Part shown: one piece after another, positions 54,032 through 62,530 of the stretch
How positions within the stretch are numbered: position 1 is the stretch's first letter
Layout: every line of letters begins with the position of its first letter
Assembly (NCBI GenBank): GCA_963749875.1
Contig: CAVVOX010000003.1
Location: 62,001-126,000 of the forward strand
Length of the DNA stretch: 64,000 nt
Source of the DNA: JAHQVI01 sp963749875
GTDB lineage: Bacteria > Pseudomonadota > Alphaproteobacteria > Rhizobiales > Rhodomicrobiaceae
Direction of reading: 5' to 3'
Notes under the pieces: model-generated
What the model saw: only the letters and a program-made list of their open reading frames with translations
The model's database searches: none
What the model was told of the DNA's origin: nothing
Translations under genes and position numbers: made by a program

Positions 54032-55087
54032 ATGAGAGTCTTAGTCACTGGGCATCTTGGCTATATCGGCCCGGTCATGGTCCCAATTTTACAGGGGGCC
54101 GGCCACGACGTGACTGGCCTCGACAGCGATCTTTATGAGCGCTGCACCTTTGAAGCAGGCGGCAGTTTGCCGGACGTGCCACATATCCGAAAAGATGTCC
54201 GCGAAGTCGGCATTGACGATTTGCGTGGCTTTGATGCGGTCGTCCATCTCGCGGCGCTCTCCAACGATCCGCTCGGTAATATCGATCCCGACCTGACCTA
54301 CAGCATCAATCACCGCGCGAGCGTGCGATTGGCGGAATTGGCCAAGCAGGCCGGCGTTCGGCGCTTTCTCTTCGCCTCCTCCTGCAGCAATTACGGCAAA
54401 TCCGGAGAGACGATGATCGACGAAACCGGGACGCTGAGTCCGGTGACACCCTATGGCGAGTCGAAGGTCTGGTCGGAGCGCGATATTTCCAAGCTCGCTG
54501 GCGACGGTTTCTGTCCGACTTATATGCGTCCGGCAACCGCCTATGGTGTGTCGCCGCGCCTCCGGTTCGACATTGTGCTGAACAATCTGGTTGCCTGGGC
54601 GATGACGACCGGCCGGATTTATCTGAAATCGGACGGTTCACCCTGGCGGCCGATCGTTCATATCGAAGACATCTCGCGCGCCTTTCTGGCGGCGCTGAAC
54701 GCGCCCGAGGGGGCGGTGTTCAACGAAGCGTTCAATGTGGGGCAGACGGCTCACAACTATCAGATCCGCGAGATCGCAGAGGTGGTGGCGGAAGTCGTGC
54801 CCGATTGTCGGTTGGATTACGCACCGGACGCCGGCCCCGACACGCGCTCCTACCGCGTCAGCTTTGAAAAGATTACGCGTGTGCTGCCCGAATTCCAGCC
54901 GCAATGGGACGTAAAGCGCGGCGCGGAGCAGCTTTACGAAGCTTATCGTACGTCAGGCGTAACGCTTGAAGAATTCGAGGGGCCGCGCTATCAGCGGGTT
55001 GCTCATATTCGCAAGCTGATCGCTGATGGAGTCATCGACGAAGCGCTGCGCCACATCCGGCAGCCTGTGACCACGGCGGCGCAGTAG
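54032..55087 (+). CDS. NAD-dependent sugar-nucleotide epimerase/dehydratase
   Basis: Extended short-chain dehydrogenase acting on NDP-sugars. The Rossmann motif is MRVLVTGHLGYIGPVMVP; the active-site Ser and YxxxK are in FASSCSNYGKSGET and PYGESKVWSE; the sugar-binding part has RPATAYGVSPRLRFD and WRPIVHIEDISRAFLAAL. 351 residues from ATG 54032, which has AGGAG upstream (frame open from 53999). First gene of the polysaccharide locus. Exact substrate is unknown; a CDP- or dTDP-hexose is likely from the neighbours. Confidence 0.9.
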   Translation: MRVLVTGHLGYIGPVMVPILQGAGHDVTGLDSDLYERCTFEAGGSLPDVPHIRKDVREVGIDDLRGFDAVVHLAALSNDPLGNIDPDLTYSINHRASVRLAELAKQAGVRRFLFASSCSNYGKSGETMIDETGTLSPVTPYGESKVWSERDISKLAGDGFCPTYMRPATAYGVSPRLRFDIVLNNLVAWAMTTGRIYLKSDGSPWRPIVHIEDISRAFLAALNAPEGAVFNEAFNVGQTAHNYQIREIAEVVAEVVPDCRLDYAPDAGPDTRSYRVSFEKITRVLPEFQPQWDVKRGAEQLYEAYRTSGVTLEEFEGPRYQRVAHIRKLIADGVIDEALRHIRQPVTTAAQ

Positions 55088-55117
55088 TCCGCGGGCGCTC
55101 GCGAGGCTGAGCGGCTC

Positions 55118-56452
55118 ATGAGCCAGGGCGATATCTCGGAGACCGGGTTTTCCGAAACCGACGCTGAGATCGGGGAGAAAATCTACGCCCTTGCGGCAAG
55201 GATCTTCCCGATCTGCCGCAGTATCACCGGCAATGGTGTGCGGGAAACGCTGAGCATTCTCGCCGAGCACATCCCGATCGAGGTGCATGAGGTGCCGACG
55301 GGCACGCAGGTCTTCGATTGGGAGGTGCCTCGCGAATGGAACATCAAAGACGCCTACATCAAGAATGAGCGCGGAGAGCGGGTCGTCGACTTCCGCGCAT
55401 CAAATCTGCATGTTCTGAATTACAGCGTTCCCGTTCATACGACGATGTCCCTCGGCGAGCTGAAGCCCTACATCTTCACCTTGCCCGACCAACCCGATCT
55501 GATCCCCTATCGCACCTCCTACTATGCCGAGCGCTGGGGGTTCTGCATGGCGCATAACCGGCTGATCGCGCTTGAGGATGGGAATTACGAGGTCTGCATC
55601 AACTCGACACTCGAGGACGGGCACCTGACCTATGGCGAATATCTGCATCAAGGCATGTCGGACGACGAAGTTCTGTTGTCGGCCCATATTTGCCATCCCT
55701 CGCTTGCCGACGATAATTGCTCCGGACTAGCACTGCTCACCTGTCTCGCCGAGCAGCTGCGCGGGCGAAAGACGCGCTATAGCTACCGCTTCCTTTTTGC
55801 GCCCGGCACGATCGGCGCCATAAGCTGGCTGGCACGCAACGAAGCGCGTGCGAAGTACATCAAGCACGGCCTTGTGGTTTCCTGCGTCGGAGATGGCGGC
55901 GGCCCGACCTTCAAGAAGAGCCGCCATGGCGACGCGCTCATCGACCGGGTCATGACACATGCGCTGCGCCATGCCGCCGCGACGCCACAAATCATCGACT
56001 TTTTCCCTTATGGCTACGATGAGCGTCAGTTCGGTTCGCCGGGATTCAATCTCTCTGTCGGTCTGTTTCAGCGCAGCCAGTTTGCCACCTTCCCTGAGTA
56101 CCATACCTCCGCCGACAATCTCGGCTTCATCAAGCCGGAGCACCTTGCCGCGTCTTACGGCATGATCTCGACGGCCATTGAGATCATCGAGAACAATTAC
56201 CGGTTCAGGAACCTTTCTCCGAAATGCGAGCCGCAGCTGGGCCGCCGCGGCCTCTATTCATCGCTCGGCGGCGACAAGGACGGGGCGGCGAAAGCCATGG
56301 CGATGCTTTGGGTGCTTAATTTCTCCGACGGGCAGCATGATCTGCTGGACATTGCAGACCGTGCTAAGATGCCATTTGCCACGGTCGCGGAAGCGGCAAA
56401 TCGTCTCCTTGAGAATGATCTTTTGGAGGAAATGGATGCGGCTTCGATCTGA
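55118..56452 (+). CDS. DUF4910 (aminopeptidase-like) protein
   Basis: 444 residues. N-terminal ARIFPICRSITGNGVRETLS and the DUF2172-like section WEVPREWNIKDAYI; the M28-like metallopeptidase core includes LLSAHICHPSLADDNCSGLA (His and Asp metal ligands), EYHTSADNLGFI and a C-terminal winged-helix-like segment. Such proteins are frequent in O-antigen and capsule loci, often beside sugar methyltransferases, but their reaction is not established; the name aminopeptidase is by fold only. Begins 30 nt after the epimerase. Confidence 0.85.
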   Translation: MSQGDISETGFSETDAEIGEKIYALAARIFPICRSITGNGVRETLSILAEHIPIEVHEVPTGTQVFDWEVPREWNIKDAYIKNERGERVVDFRASNLHVLNYSVPVHTTMSLGELKPYIFTLPDQPDLIPYRTSYYAERWGFCMAHNRLIALEDGNYEVCINSTLEDGHLTYGEYLHQGMSDDEVLLSAHICHPSLADDNCSGLALLTCLAEQLRGRKTRYSYRFLFAPGTIGAISWLARNEARAKYIKHGLVVSCVGDGGGPTFKKSRHGDALIDRVMTHALRHAAATPQIIDFFPYGYDERQFGSPGFNLSVGLFQRSQFATFPEYHTSADNLGFIKPEHLAASYGMISTAIEIIENNYRFRNLSPKCEPQLGRRGLYSSLGGDKDGAAKAMAMLWVLNFSDGQHDLLDIADRAKMPFATVAEAANRLLENDLLEEMDAASI

Positions 56453-56475
56453 TCATGCGGGGGCTGCGCTAATCA

Positions 56476-57007
56476 TCATGGCCCGAAGTCTGGCCAGTTC
56501 CGGTCCTTGTCCGAGATGACGGTCACCTGCAAAGGCCATTCGATGCCGAAAGCCGGGTCATCATGCCGGACGCCGGCGCCGGCCGACGGTTCATAAAAAG
56601 TGGAAATAAGGTAGCCGACTTCGGCATTATCGCTTAGGGTCTGGAAACCGTGGGCGAACCCTTTAGGAATGTAGATCTGCTGCCGGTTTTCGTCAGTCAG
56701 CTCAAACCCCTGCCACTGCTTATACGTTCGGCGAATGTGTCCTGAGATCAATAATGACGTCCCATATCGCACCTTTAAGACAGGTGACCAGCTTGACTTC
56801 TTCATGCGGCGGCAATTGAAAATGCATGCCGCGTAATGTGCCTGTATCTGCTGAAAGAGACCGGCTGTGCTGTACGAACCGTGTTTCCAGGCCATGAGCG
56901 GCAAATTCCCTTTCGCAGAAGGTTCGGGCGAAAAAGCCGCGGGCATCGCCTGCGGGCTCCAGTTCAATCAGCCAGGCATCGCTGAAATGTGTCTGACAAA
57001 AACGCAT
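56476..57007 (-). pseudogene. rfbC: dTDP-4-dehydrorhamnose 3,5-epimerase, frameshifted
   Basis: RmlC cupin enzyme of deoxysugar synthesis. Frame one from ATG 57007 gives GDARGFFARTFCEREFAAHG, SRSLSADTGTLRGMHFQLPP and CLKGAIWDVIIDLRTHSP; frame two gives YKQWQGFELTDENRQQIYIP, KGFAHGFQTLSDNAEVGYL. They join if one A of the pair at 56727-56728 is removed (HSP then TYKQW), restoring a normal 177-residue protein. Transcribed opposite to the rest of the locus. Inactive as written, or a single-base sequence error. Confidence 0.85.
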
Positions 57008-57093
57008 GATATTTCCCTCAAGCCCGGCCAAGCTGCGGTGGCCGAACCGCCACGAACTTTATGGGCGAATTTAACTATATACATGGTCTGGAA

Positions 57094-57121
57094 TTGACAA
57101 ATACGCTTTATATCTCATAAG
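57094..57121 (+). promoter_or_regulatory. sigma-70-like promoter before the methyltransferase gene
   Basis: TTGACA at 57094-57099, 16-base spacer, CATAAG at 57116-57121, about 75 nt upstream of the ATG at 57200 in an A/T-rich stretch between divergent genes. Confidence 0.55.
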
Positions 57122-57199
57122 ACGGACAAGTAAACCTCAATATTGCCTGTGCCAATATGTATTATTAACGCATTTTGTAGTAACGGGTGAAAATGAAAA

Positions 57200-58498
57200 A
57201 TGAGTGTGAATACCACCGACGCGGGCTCGCCGCAATCCCACAATAAAGAGACTTCAAGCCGATGCCGGTTGTGCGGCACAGAACTCACCCATACTTTCGT
57301 TGACCTTGGCATGTCGCCGCTCTGCGAAAGCTTCTTGAAGGCTGACGAAATCGACCAGATGGAGCCGTTTTTCCCGCTCCATGTGCTCACTTGTAGCGAA
57401 TGTTTTCTGGTTCAGCTCAAGGAATATGTCAGCCCCGAGCATATCTTCCGAGAATATGCTTACTTCTCGTCCTATTCGACGAGCTGGGTCGCTCACGCCA
57501 AAGCCTATTGCGAGATGATCGCGAAACGCCTCGGCCTGGGACCGGACAGTCTGGCCGTGGAACTGGCAAGCAATGACGGCTACCTTCTGCAGCACTTCCT
57601 GCCGCTCGGCGTGCCCGTGCTCGGCATTGAGCCGGCGGTGAATGTGGCGCGGGTTGCGATCGAAAAGGGCATTCCTTGCGTGACGGAATTTTTCGGCGTC
57701 GAGCTCGCCACTCGGCTCAAGGCCGAGGATAAGCAGGCGGACCTGATCGCCGGCAACAATGTGCTCGCGCAGGTGCCCGATCTCAACGATTTCGTCGGTG
57801 GCATGGCGATCCTCTTGAAGCCTGAGGGGGTGATTACCCTTGAATTCCCCCATCTCGAAAAGCTCATGGATGAGAACCAGTTCGACACGATCTATCATGA
57901 GCATTTCTCTTATTTTTCCTACACAACCATCGAAATCATGGCTGACCGGCATGGGCTGAAGCTCATCGATGTGGAGGAAATACCGACCCATGGCGGGTCT
58001 CTGCGGGTCTATCTGGCCCATAAGGCCTCCGCACATCAGCCTTCGGATGCCGTCGGCGCATTGCTTGCCCGCGAGGAAAGACGCGGCTTTCGGGACATCG
58101 CCACCTATTCGTCTTTTGCGGAGCAGGTGAAAGCGACCAAGCGCAAATTGCTCGCCGCTCTCATCGCGATCAAGGATGAAGGCAAGACGATTTGCGGCTA
58201 TGGCGCGCCCGGCAAGGGCAATACGCTGCTCAATTATTGCGGCATCGGCCCCGACTTCCTGGATTTCACGGTTGATCGTAATCCCTATAAGCACGGCCGT
58301 TTCACGCCGGGTATGCACATTCCGATCCTGCCGGTGGAGGAGATCGATAAGGTAAGGCCCGATTACATTTTCATTCTGCCCTGGAATTTGAAGCAGGAGA
58401 TCACCCGGCAGATGCGCCAGGCCGGTGAATGGGGGGGAAAGTTCATCATCCCTATTCCGGAAGTGACCATTATCGACGCCAAGGATATTGAGTCATGA
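57200..58498 (+). CDS. sugar C-methyltransferase (SAM-dependent, zinc-binding N terminus)
   Basis: 432 residues. N-terminal zinc site CRLCGTELTHTF with CSECFLVQL; methyltransferase core with VELASNDGYLLQHFLPLG and GNNVLAQVPDLNDFVGGM; C-terminal domain typical of NDP-sugar C-methyltransferases (CGYGAPGKGNTLLNYCGIG). This is the TylC3-like family that adds a branch methyl to a deoxysugar nucleotide. Its stop overlaps the next start (ATGA), so it is co-translated with the cytidylyltransferase. Confidence 0.9.
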   Translation: MSVNTTDAGSPQSHNKETSSRCRLCGTELTHTFVDLGMSPLCESFLKADEIDQMEPFFPLHVLTCSECFLVQLKEYVSPEHIFREYAYFSSYSTSWVAHAKAYCEMIAKRLGLGPDSLAVELASNDGYLLQHFLPLGVPVLGIEPAVNVARVAIEKGIPCVTEFFGVELATRLKAEDKQADLIAGNNVLAQVPDLNDFVGGMAILLKPEGVITLEFPHLEKLMDENQFDTIYHEHFSYFSYTTIEIMADRHGLKLIDVEEIPTHGGSLRVYLAHKASAHQPSDAVGALLAREERRGFRDIATYSSFAEQVKATKRKLLAALIAIKDEGKTICGYGAPGKGNTLLNYCGIGPDFLDFTVDRNPYKHGRFTPGMHIPILPVEEIDKVRPDYIFILPWNLKQEITRQMRQAGEWGGKFIIPIPEVTIIDAKDIES

Positions 58499-59310
58499 AA
58501 GTTGTTTTATTTTGCGGTGGCCTCGGCACCAGAATTCGCGAATATTCCGAAAGCATTCCCAAGCCCATGATCCCAGTCGGTCATCAGCCGATCATGTGGC
58601 ATATCATGCAGTATTATAGCGACTACGGGCATCGCGATTTCGTCCTCTGCCTTGGCTACAAGGCCAATATTGTGAAGGAATTTTTCCTGAACTACCGTCC
58701 GCAGAGCGTTACGGATTGCGTCGTTTCGAATCATGGCGAGACGGTTGAGTTCCTAGGCGAGCTGCCGGAAGACTGGCGTGTCTCGCTGATCGACACAGGC
58801 ATTTGGCGCAATATCGGCGAGCGGCTTTGGGCGGTTCGCGATCAGGTCAAGAATGAGGAGATGTTTCTCGCCAATTACAGTGACGGCCTTTGTGATGTTA
58901 ATCTCGATGAGATGATCGAGGCGTTCAAGAAGAGCGGCAAGGCCGGCTGCTTTCTCGCCATTCGGCCGCCGCTGACCTATCACCTGGTCGATATGGACGA
59001 GGACGGCAATGTCCGCGATTTTACCGCCTCGAACCGTTCGGAGGTCTGGATCAATGGCGGCTATTTCATCTTCAAGCCCGAGATCTTCGATTACATGCAG
59101 CCCGGCGAGGAACTCGTCCTGGAGCCGTTCAAACGCCTGATTAAAGAAGACAAGCTCATGGCGTATAAGCACGAAGGCTTCTGGCGTTCGATGGACACGC
59201 TGAGGGATCGCCAGACGCTTGAGGACATGGTTGAAAAAGGTGACATGCCATGGGTCGTCCACCGCGAACGCCAGGGTCTGCCACCTAAAGAACCGGCGAA
59301 CAAATCATGA
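58495..59310 (+). CDS. rfbF: glucose-1-phosphate cytidylyltransferase
   Basis: 271 residues. The nucleotide motif is VVLFCGGLGTRIREYSE with SIPKPMIPVGHQPI; IDTGIWRNIGERLWAVRDQV and LANYSDGLCDVNL are typical of RfbF, which makes CDP-glucose, the start of CDP-deoxysugar synthesis. rfbG/rfbH are not in the window. Overlaps genes on both sides by four bases. Confidence 0.9.
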   Translation: MKVVLFCGGLGTRIREYSESIPKPMIPVGHQPIMWHIMQYYSDYGHRDFVLCLGYKANIVKEFFLNYRPQSVTDCVVSNHGETVEFLGELPEDWRVSLIDTGIWRNIGERLWAVRDQVKNEEMFLANYSDGLCDVNLDEMIEAFKKSGKAGCFLAIRPPLTYHLVDMDEDGNVRDFTASNRSEVWINGGYFIFKPEIFDYMQPGEELVLEPFKRLIKEDKLMAYKHEGFWRSMDTLRDRQTLEDMVEKGDMPWVVHRERQGLPPKEPANKS

Positions 59311-59957
59311 TGCCGTTGCAATTTACCCGCCCCGGCGAGACGCTGACTCTCTTGTGTTTGGGCGCGCATTCCGACGACATCGAAATTGGCGCCGGCGGGA
59401 CCATTTTGAGCCTGATTGCCAGCGGTGCGAAGCTGAATGTCCATTGGTGCGTGATCAGCGCGATCGGCGACCGCGCCGACGAGGCCGGCGCCTCGGCCGA
59501 AGCTTTTCTTGTCGGCGCGGCGGAGAAAGCCGTCGAGCTGGGCAATTTCCGCGACGGCTTTTTTCCTTACAACCCGGAGCTGAAGGATTGGTTTGAGGAT
59601 CTGAAACGCCGCGTGCAGCCAGATCTTATCCTGACCCATCGGCGGGACGACGCCCACCAGGACCATCGAACGGTCCGCGGCCTGACCTGGAACAGCTTTC
59701 GTAATCACCTGATCCTGGAATATGAGGTTCCCAAATGGGACGGTGATTTCGGCCAACCAAATGTCTACGTCCCACTGAGTGCGGAGATCATGCAGCGCAA
59801 GACGGATCTGCTGCTTGACCATTTCGGCACCCAGCGTTCGAAAGACTGGTTCGACGCCGAAACCTTCCGGGGCCTCGCGCGGCTGCGCGGAATGGAATGC
59901 AGGGCCGCGGAGCGCTATGCGGAGGCATTCGTCATGCGCAAGGGACGTTTTGCATAA
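59307..59957 (+). CDS. PIG-L family deacetylase
   Basis: 216 residues. The zinc-binding motif AHSDDIEIGAGG and the second site HRRDDAHQDHRTV mark the PIG-L/LmbE deacetylases, which remove N-acetyl groups from amino sugars. Last gene of the tightly overlapping run 57200-59957. It may deacetylate an intermediate of the same sugar or glycolipid. Confidence 0.9.
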   Translation: MMPLQFTRPGETLTLLCLGAHSDDIEIGAGGTILSLIASGAKLNVHWCVISAIGDRADEAGASAEAFLVGAAEKAVELGNFRDGFFPYNPELKDWFEDLKRRVQPDLILTHRRDDAHQDHRTVRGLTWNSFRNHLILEYEVPKWDGDFGQPNVYVPLSAEIMQRKTDLLLDHFGTQRSKDWFDAETFRGLARLRGMECRAAERYAEAFVMRKGRFA

Positions 59958-60106
59958 CCGGCGCATCTTGGGACAGATGTAGGGATCGCTAGTGCATCGA
60001 TCCAAACGGAGGCAACAGCCGGAGTTTGGCAAAATTGATGCATAAACAAAGAGCTAGGGCGCGGACGCATGAACCATGTGAATGCGTCAGTGCACTAGGA
60101 TATTAG

Positions 60107-61084
60107 ATGCCCAGCATTGACGTAGCTATTCCGAATTACAATTACGGGCGCTACTTGAGACAGTGCGTTGAAAGCGTGCTCAACCAGGAGGGCGTGGATC
60201 TGCGTGTACTAATCATCGACAACGCCTCCACCGACAATAGCGTCGAGATCGCACAGGACTTAGCCGCCAATGACCGGCGCATTGAGATCGTCGCACGGCA
60301 AAAGAACTTAGGTCCGCACGCGTCTTGGAATGAAAGCATAGATTGGGCATCTGCAGAGTATTTTATGGTGGTATGCTCGGATGACCTTCTGCCACCAGGT
60401 TCGTTATTTCGTGCCACCTCGGTCATGGTAGCTAACCCGGATGTTTGTCTGGCTTACGGAAGGGATGCTCCGCACTTTGGGGAAGGTCCAGTTGCTTTTG
60501 ACACGCAGGGCGATGGCGGCAGTGGTTGGCAAATCGTCAGCGGTTCGGACTTCGTTTCTCAACTTTGCCGCACACCAGAAGCCCCCCCCACCGCGGTGAC
60601 CAGCGTCGTAAGGTTATCCGCACAAAAGGCAGTGGGATATTATCGCCCCCATTTGATCTTCACTGACGATCTAGAAATGATGTTACGTCTTGCGACACAA
60701 GGAAGCGTAGCAAGGACCGATGCGGTACAGCTGATCCTGCGTCATCATGAGCAAAATATATCGAAGCCGCTTTGGGATAACCACCTTAAGTATTTCGTCG
60801 AACACAAGGCGACATACGACAGTTTTTTCTGTAATGAAGGGCGCAATTTGAACGAGGCGAAACGCTTCCACCGCGTGGTCAAGTATGCGCTTGCTCGGCA
60901 GGCTTATTGGTCAGGTGTGTCCCATTTCTTACGGGGGCATCCTTCTGAGAGCTACGAACTCTTTAGGTTTGCATTCAGCAACGCTCCGCAAACAACTATT
61001 CTACCCCCCTTAGGTCATTTGTTGAGGAAAAAGCATAATCTGCAAAGAATTTTACAAATTATCAGAACTGCGTTTGCACGTTAA
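60107..61084 (+). CDS. glycosyltransferase family 2
   Basis: 325 residues, GT-A fold. VAIPNYNYGRYLRQCVESVL and IIDNASTDNSVEIAQDLA form the nucleotide-sugar site, and VVCSDDLLPPGSL carries the Asp-rich metal motif. No membrane helix. Probably adds one sugar to the lipid-linked repeat unit. Visibly more A/T-rich than the genes to its left, consistent with a separate origin. Confidence 0.85.
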   Translation: MPSIDVAIPNYNYGRYLRQCVESVLNQEGVDLRVLIIDNASTDNSVEIAQDLAANDRRIEIVARQKNLGPHASWNESIDWASAEYFMVVCSDDLLPPGSLFRATSVMVANPDVCLAYGRDAPHFGEGPVAFDTQGDGGSGWQIVSGSDFVSQLCRTPEAPPTAVTSVVRLSAQKAVGYYRPHLIFTDDLEMMLRLATQGSVARTDAVQLILRHHEQNISKPLWDNHLKYFVEHKATYDSFFCNEGRNLNEAKRFHRVVKYALARQAYWSGVSHFLRGHPSESYELFRFAFSNAPQTTILPPLGHLLRKKHNLQRILQIIRTAFAR

Positions 61085-61118
61085 TTCTCAATAGGCGGCT
61101 TGAGGGGGATTATAGTAT

Positions 61119-62330
61119 ATGTCTGCATTTTTATTTATTCAGACTTATCCCTATGAAGAAAATTACGGAGGAGACTCCGAATATATCCAGCGCCTCGCGT
61201 CCTACTTTAAGTCAAATGATCATGATGTAAATTTCCTTATCTCGGATATTCAACGTGGCCGTACCGTGCCGTTCTATAAAAGCCCTTATCCGATCGACTG
61301 CTTCAGCTCTTATCAAGTTCGAAACGCGGCCCGGTTCGGCAGAACCGTTTTAAGTCTGGATCCAATCTATCCGCTTCGAGCCATTGCCCATCGCGCCCTG
61401 GCCACGCCAAAGCCAGTTATTGGCGACATGGGCAAACCGATCTGGTCGCAAGCCGAGTTTCGATGGATCGAACGTAGAATTGAGTTAGGCGCGACGGAGG
61501 TTATATTCTTGTGTTTCGATGCCGTACTGCTTGCGCCATACCTCGCCGATACAGGACGTTGTATCGTGGCTCTCCCATCCATTCTTCCCGGTCGGTCTCT
61601 GAAATTGGACGAGGCGGAGGAACAATTAGCGCCGATAGCGACACCACCGTCGTATTTTTTAACGGCCGCTTCCGCCGCGGACATCATCGCGGTTAACGCT
61701 GATGAGGACGCTCGTCTCCTTAGCGAGCTCTTGCCGCAAAAAAGGATTGTGGTCACGAAAATAGGGTCATCCTTTTATGAGAGCGCTCCCGACGAAGGTA
61801 GCTGCGACATATTATTTGTGGGAAATGATACGGAACCGAATGTGGATGCCGTACGCTGGTTTTTGGATGATATTTGGATGAAGGTTCTTCAAGACGTGCC
61901 TTCAGCACGCCTGCGCTTGGTCGGACGTGTGACAAACGCCTTCGCGAGCCATGCTCCCGGTGTTGATCTGGTTGGGCGTGTTGAGGATCTCGCTAGTGAG
62001 TATCGACGTGCGCAGGTGGTGATCGCACCTCTGAGACAAGGGTCAGCCGGAATGAAAATAAAGGTCGCCGAAGCTGTTAGCCACGGCTGTCCGGTTGTCA
62101 CAACATCGGTTGGTGTTGATCCAGCCGTTCCTGATCAGCTGGATGACGCAGGTTTCGTTGCCAATACACCGGAACAGTTCGCCGATTGCATAGGTCGTCT
62201 GTTATTAGATCCCGAACTTCGGGCTGGAAAAGCGCAAGGGGCACGCGCTGTCCATGAACGTCATTTCTCTTATGAGGCGAGCTATGGGCCGCTTCAGCAA
62301 GAAATTAGCGATTTTTTCTCCAAATGCTAG
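61119..62330 (+). CDS. glycosyltransferase, GT4-like
   Basis: 403 residues. N-terminal half SAFLFIQTYPYEENYGGDSE fits a GT-B acceptor domain; the donor half has ILFVGNDTEPNVDAVRWFLD and the RQGSAGMKIKVAEAVSHGCP / VVTTSVGVDP region typical of GT4 nucleotide binding. Start ATG 61119. Its TAG stop lies in the left arm of a large palindrome (62326-62402). Confidence 0.82.
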   Translation: MSAFLFIQTYPYEENYGGDSEYIQRLASYFKSNDHDVNFLISDIQRGRTVPFYKSPYPIDCFSSYQVRNAARFGRTVLSLDPIYPLRAIAHRALATPKPVIGDMGKPIWSQAEFRWIERRIELGATEVIFLCFDAVLLAPYLADTGRCIVALPSILPGRSLKLDEAEEQLAPIATPPSYFLTAASAADIIAVNADEDARLLSELLPQKRIVVTKIGSSFYESAPDEGSCDILFVGNDTEPNVDAVRWFLDDIWMKVLQDVPSARLRLVGRVTNAFASHAPGVDLVGRVEDLASEYRRAQVVIAPLRQGSAGMKIKVAEAVSHGCPVVTTSVGVDPAVPDQLDDAGFVANTPEQFADCIGRLLLDPELRAGKAQGARAVHERHFSYEASYGPLQQEISDFFSKC

Positions 62331-62402
62331 TGTGATGATCCAGAAGTTCGTCATCCCTCGCAGCAGGCGCCGAACGAACTTCTGGATCTGAATCACACTA
62401 GC
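62326..62402. repeat. 77-nt palindrome including the glycosyltransferase stop codon
   Basis: Outer arms GCTAGTGTGAT and ATCACACTAGC, inner arms GATCCAGAAGTTCG and CGAACTTCTGGATC, separated by a 24-base loop and one small bulge. Could be a miniature transposable element or a terminator. Confidence 0.75.
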
Positions 62403-62410
62403 CATATCAA

Positions 62411-62499
62411 TAGGCTCGTGTTCCTTGAGATTCCGAAGTTCGCTACGGAGGGTGCCGAGACGACAGGACGCACTTCGGAATCGGGATACGAGCGCCTAT
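62411..62499. repeat. second palindrome downstream
   Basis: Inner arms GATTCCGAAGT (62429-62439) and ACTTCGGAATC (62472-62482), outer CTCGT and ACGAG. Lies next to the first palindrome and shares the GAAGTTCG core with it. Confidence 0.6.
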
Positions 62500-62530
62500 C
62501 AAATAACAATTGCCCAAGTGCATAATTATC

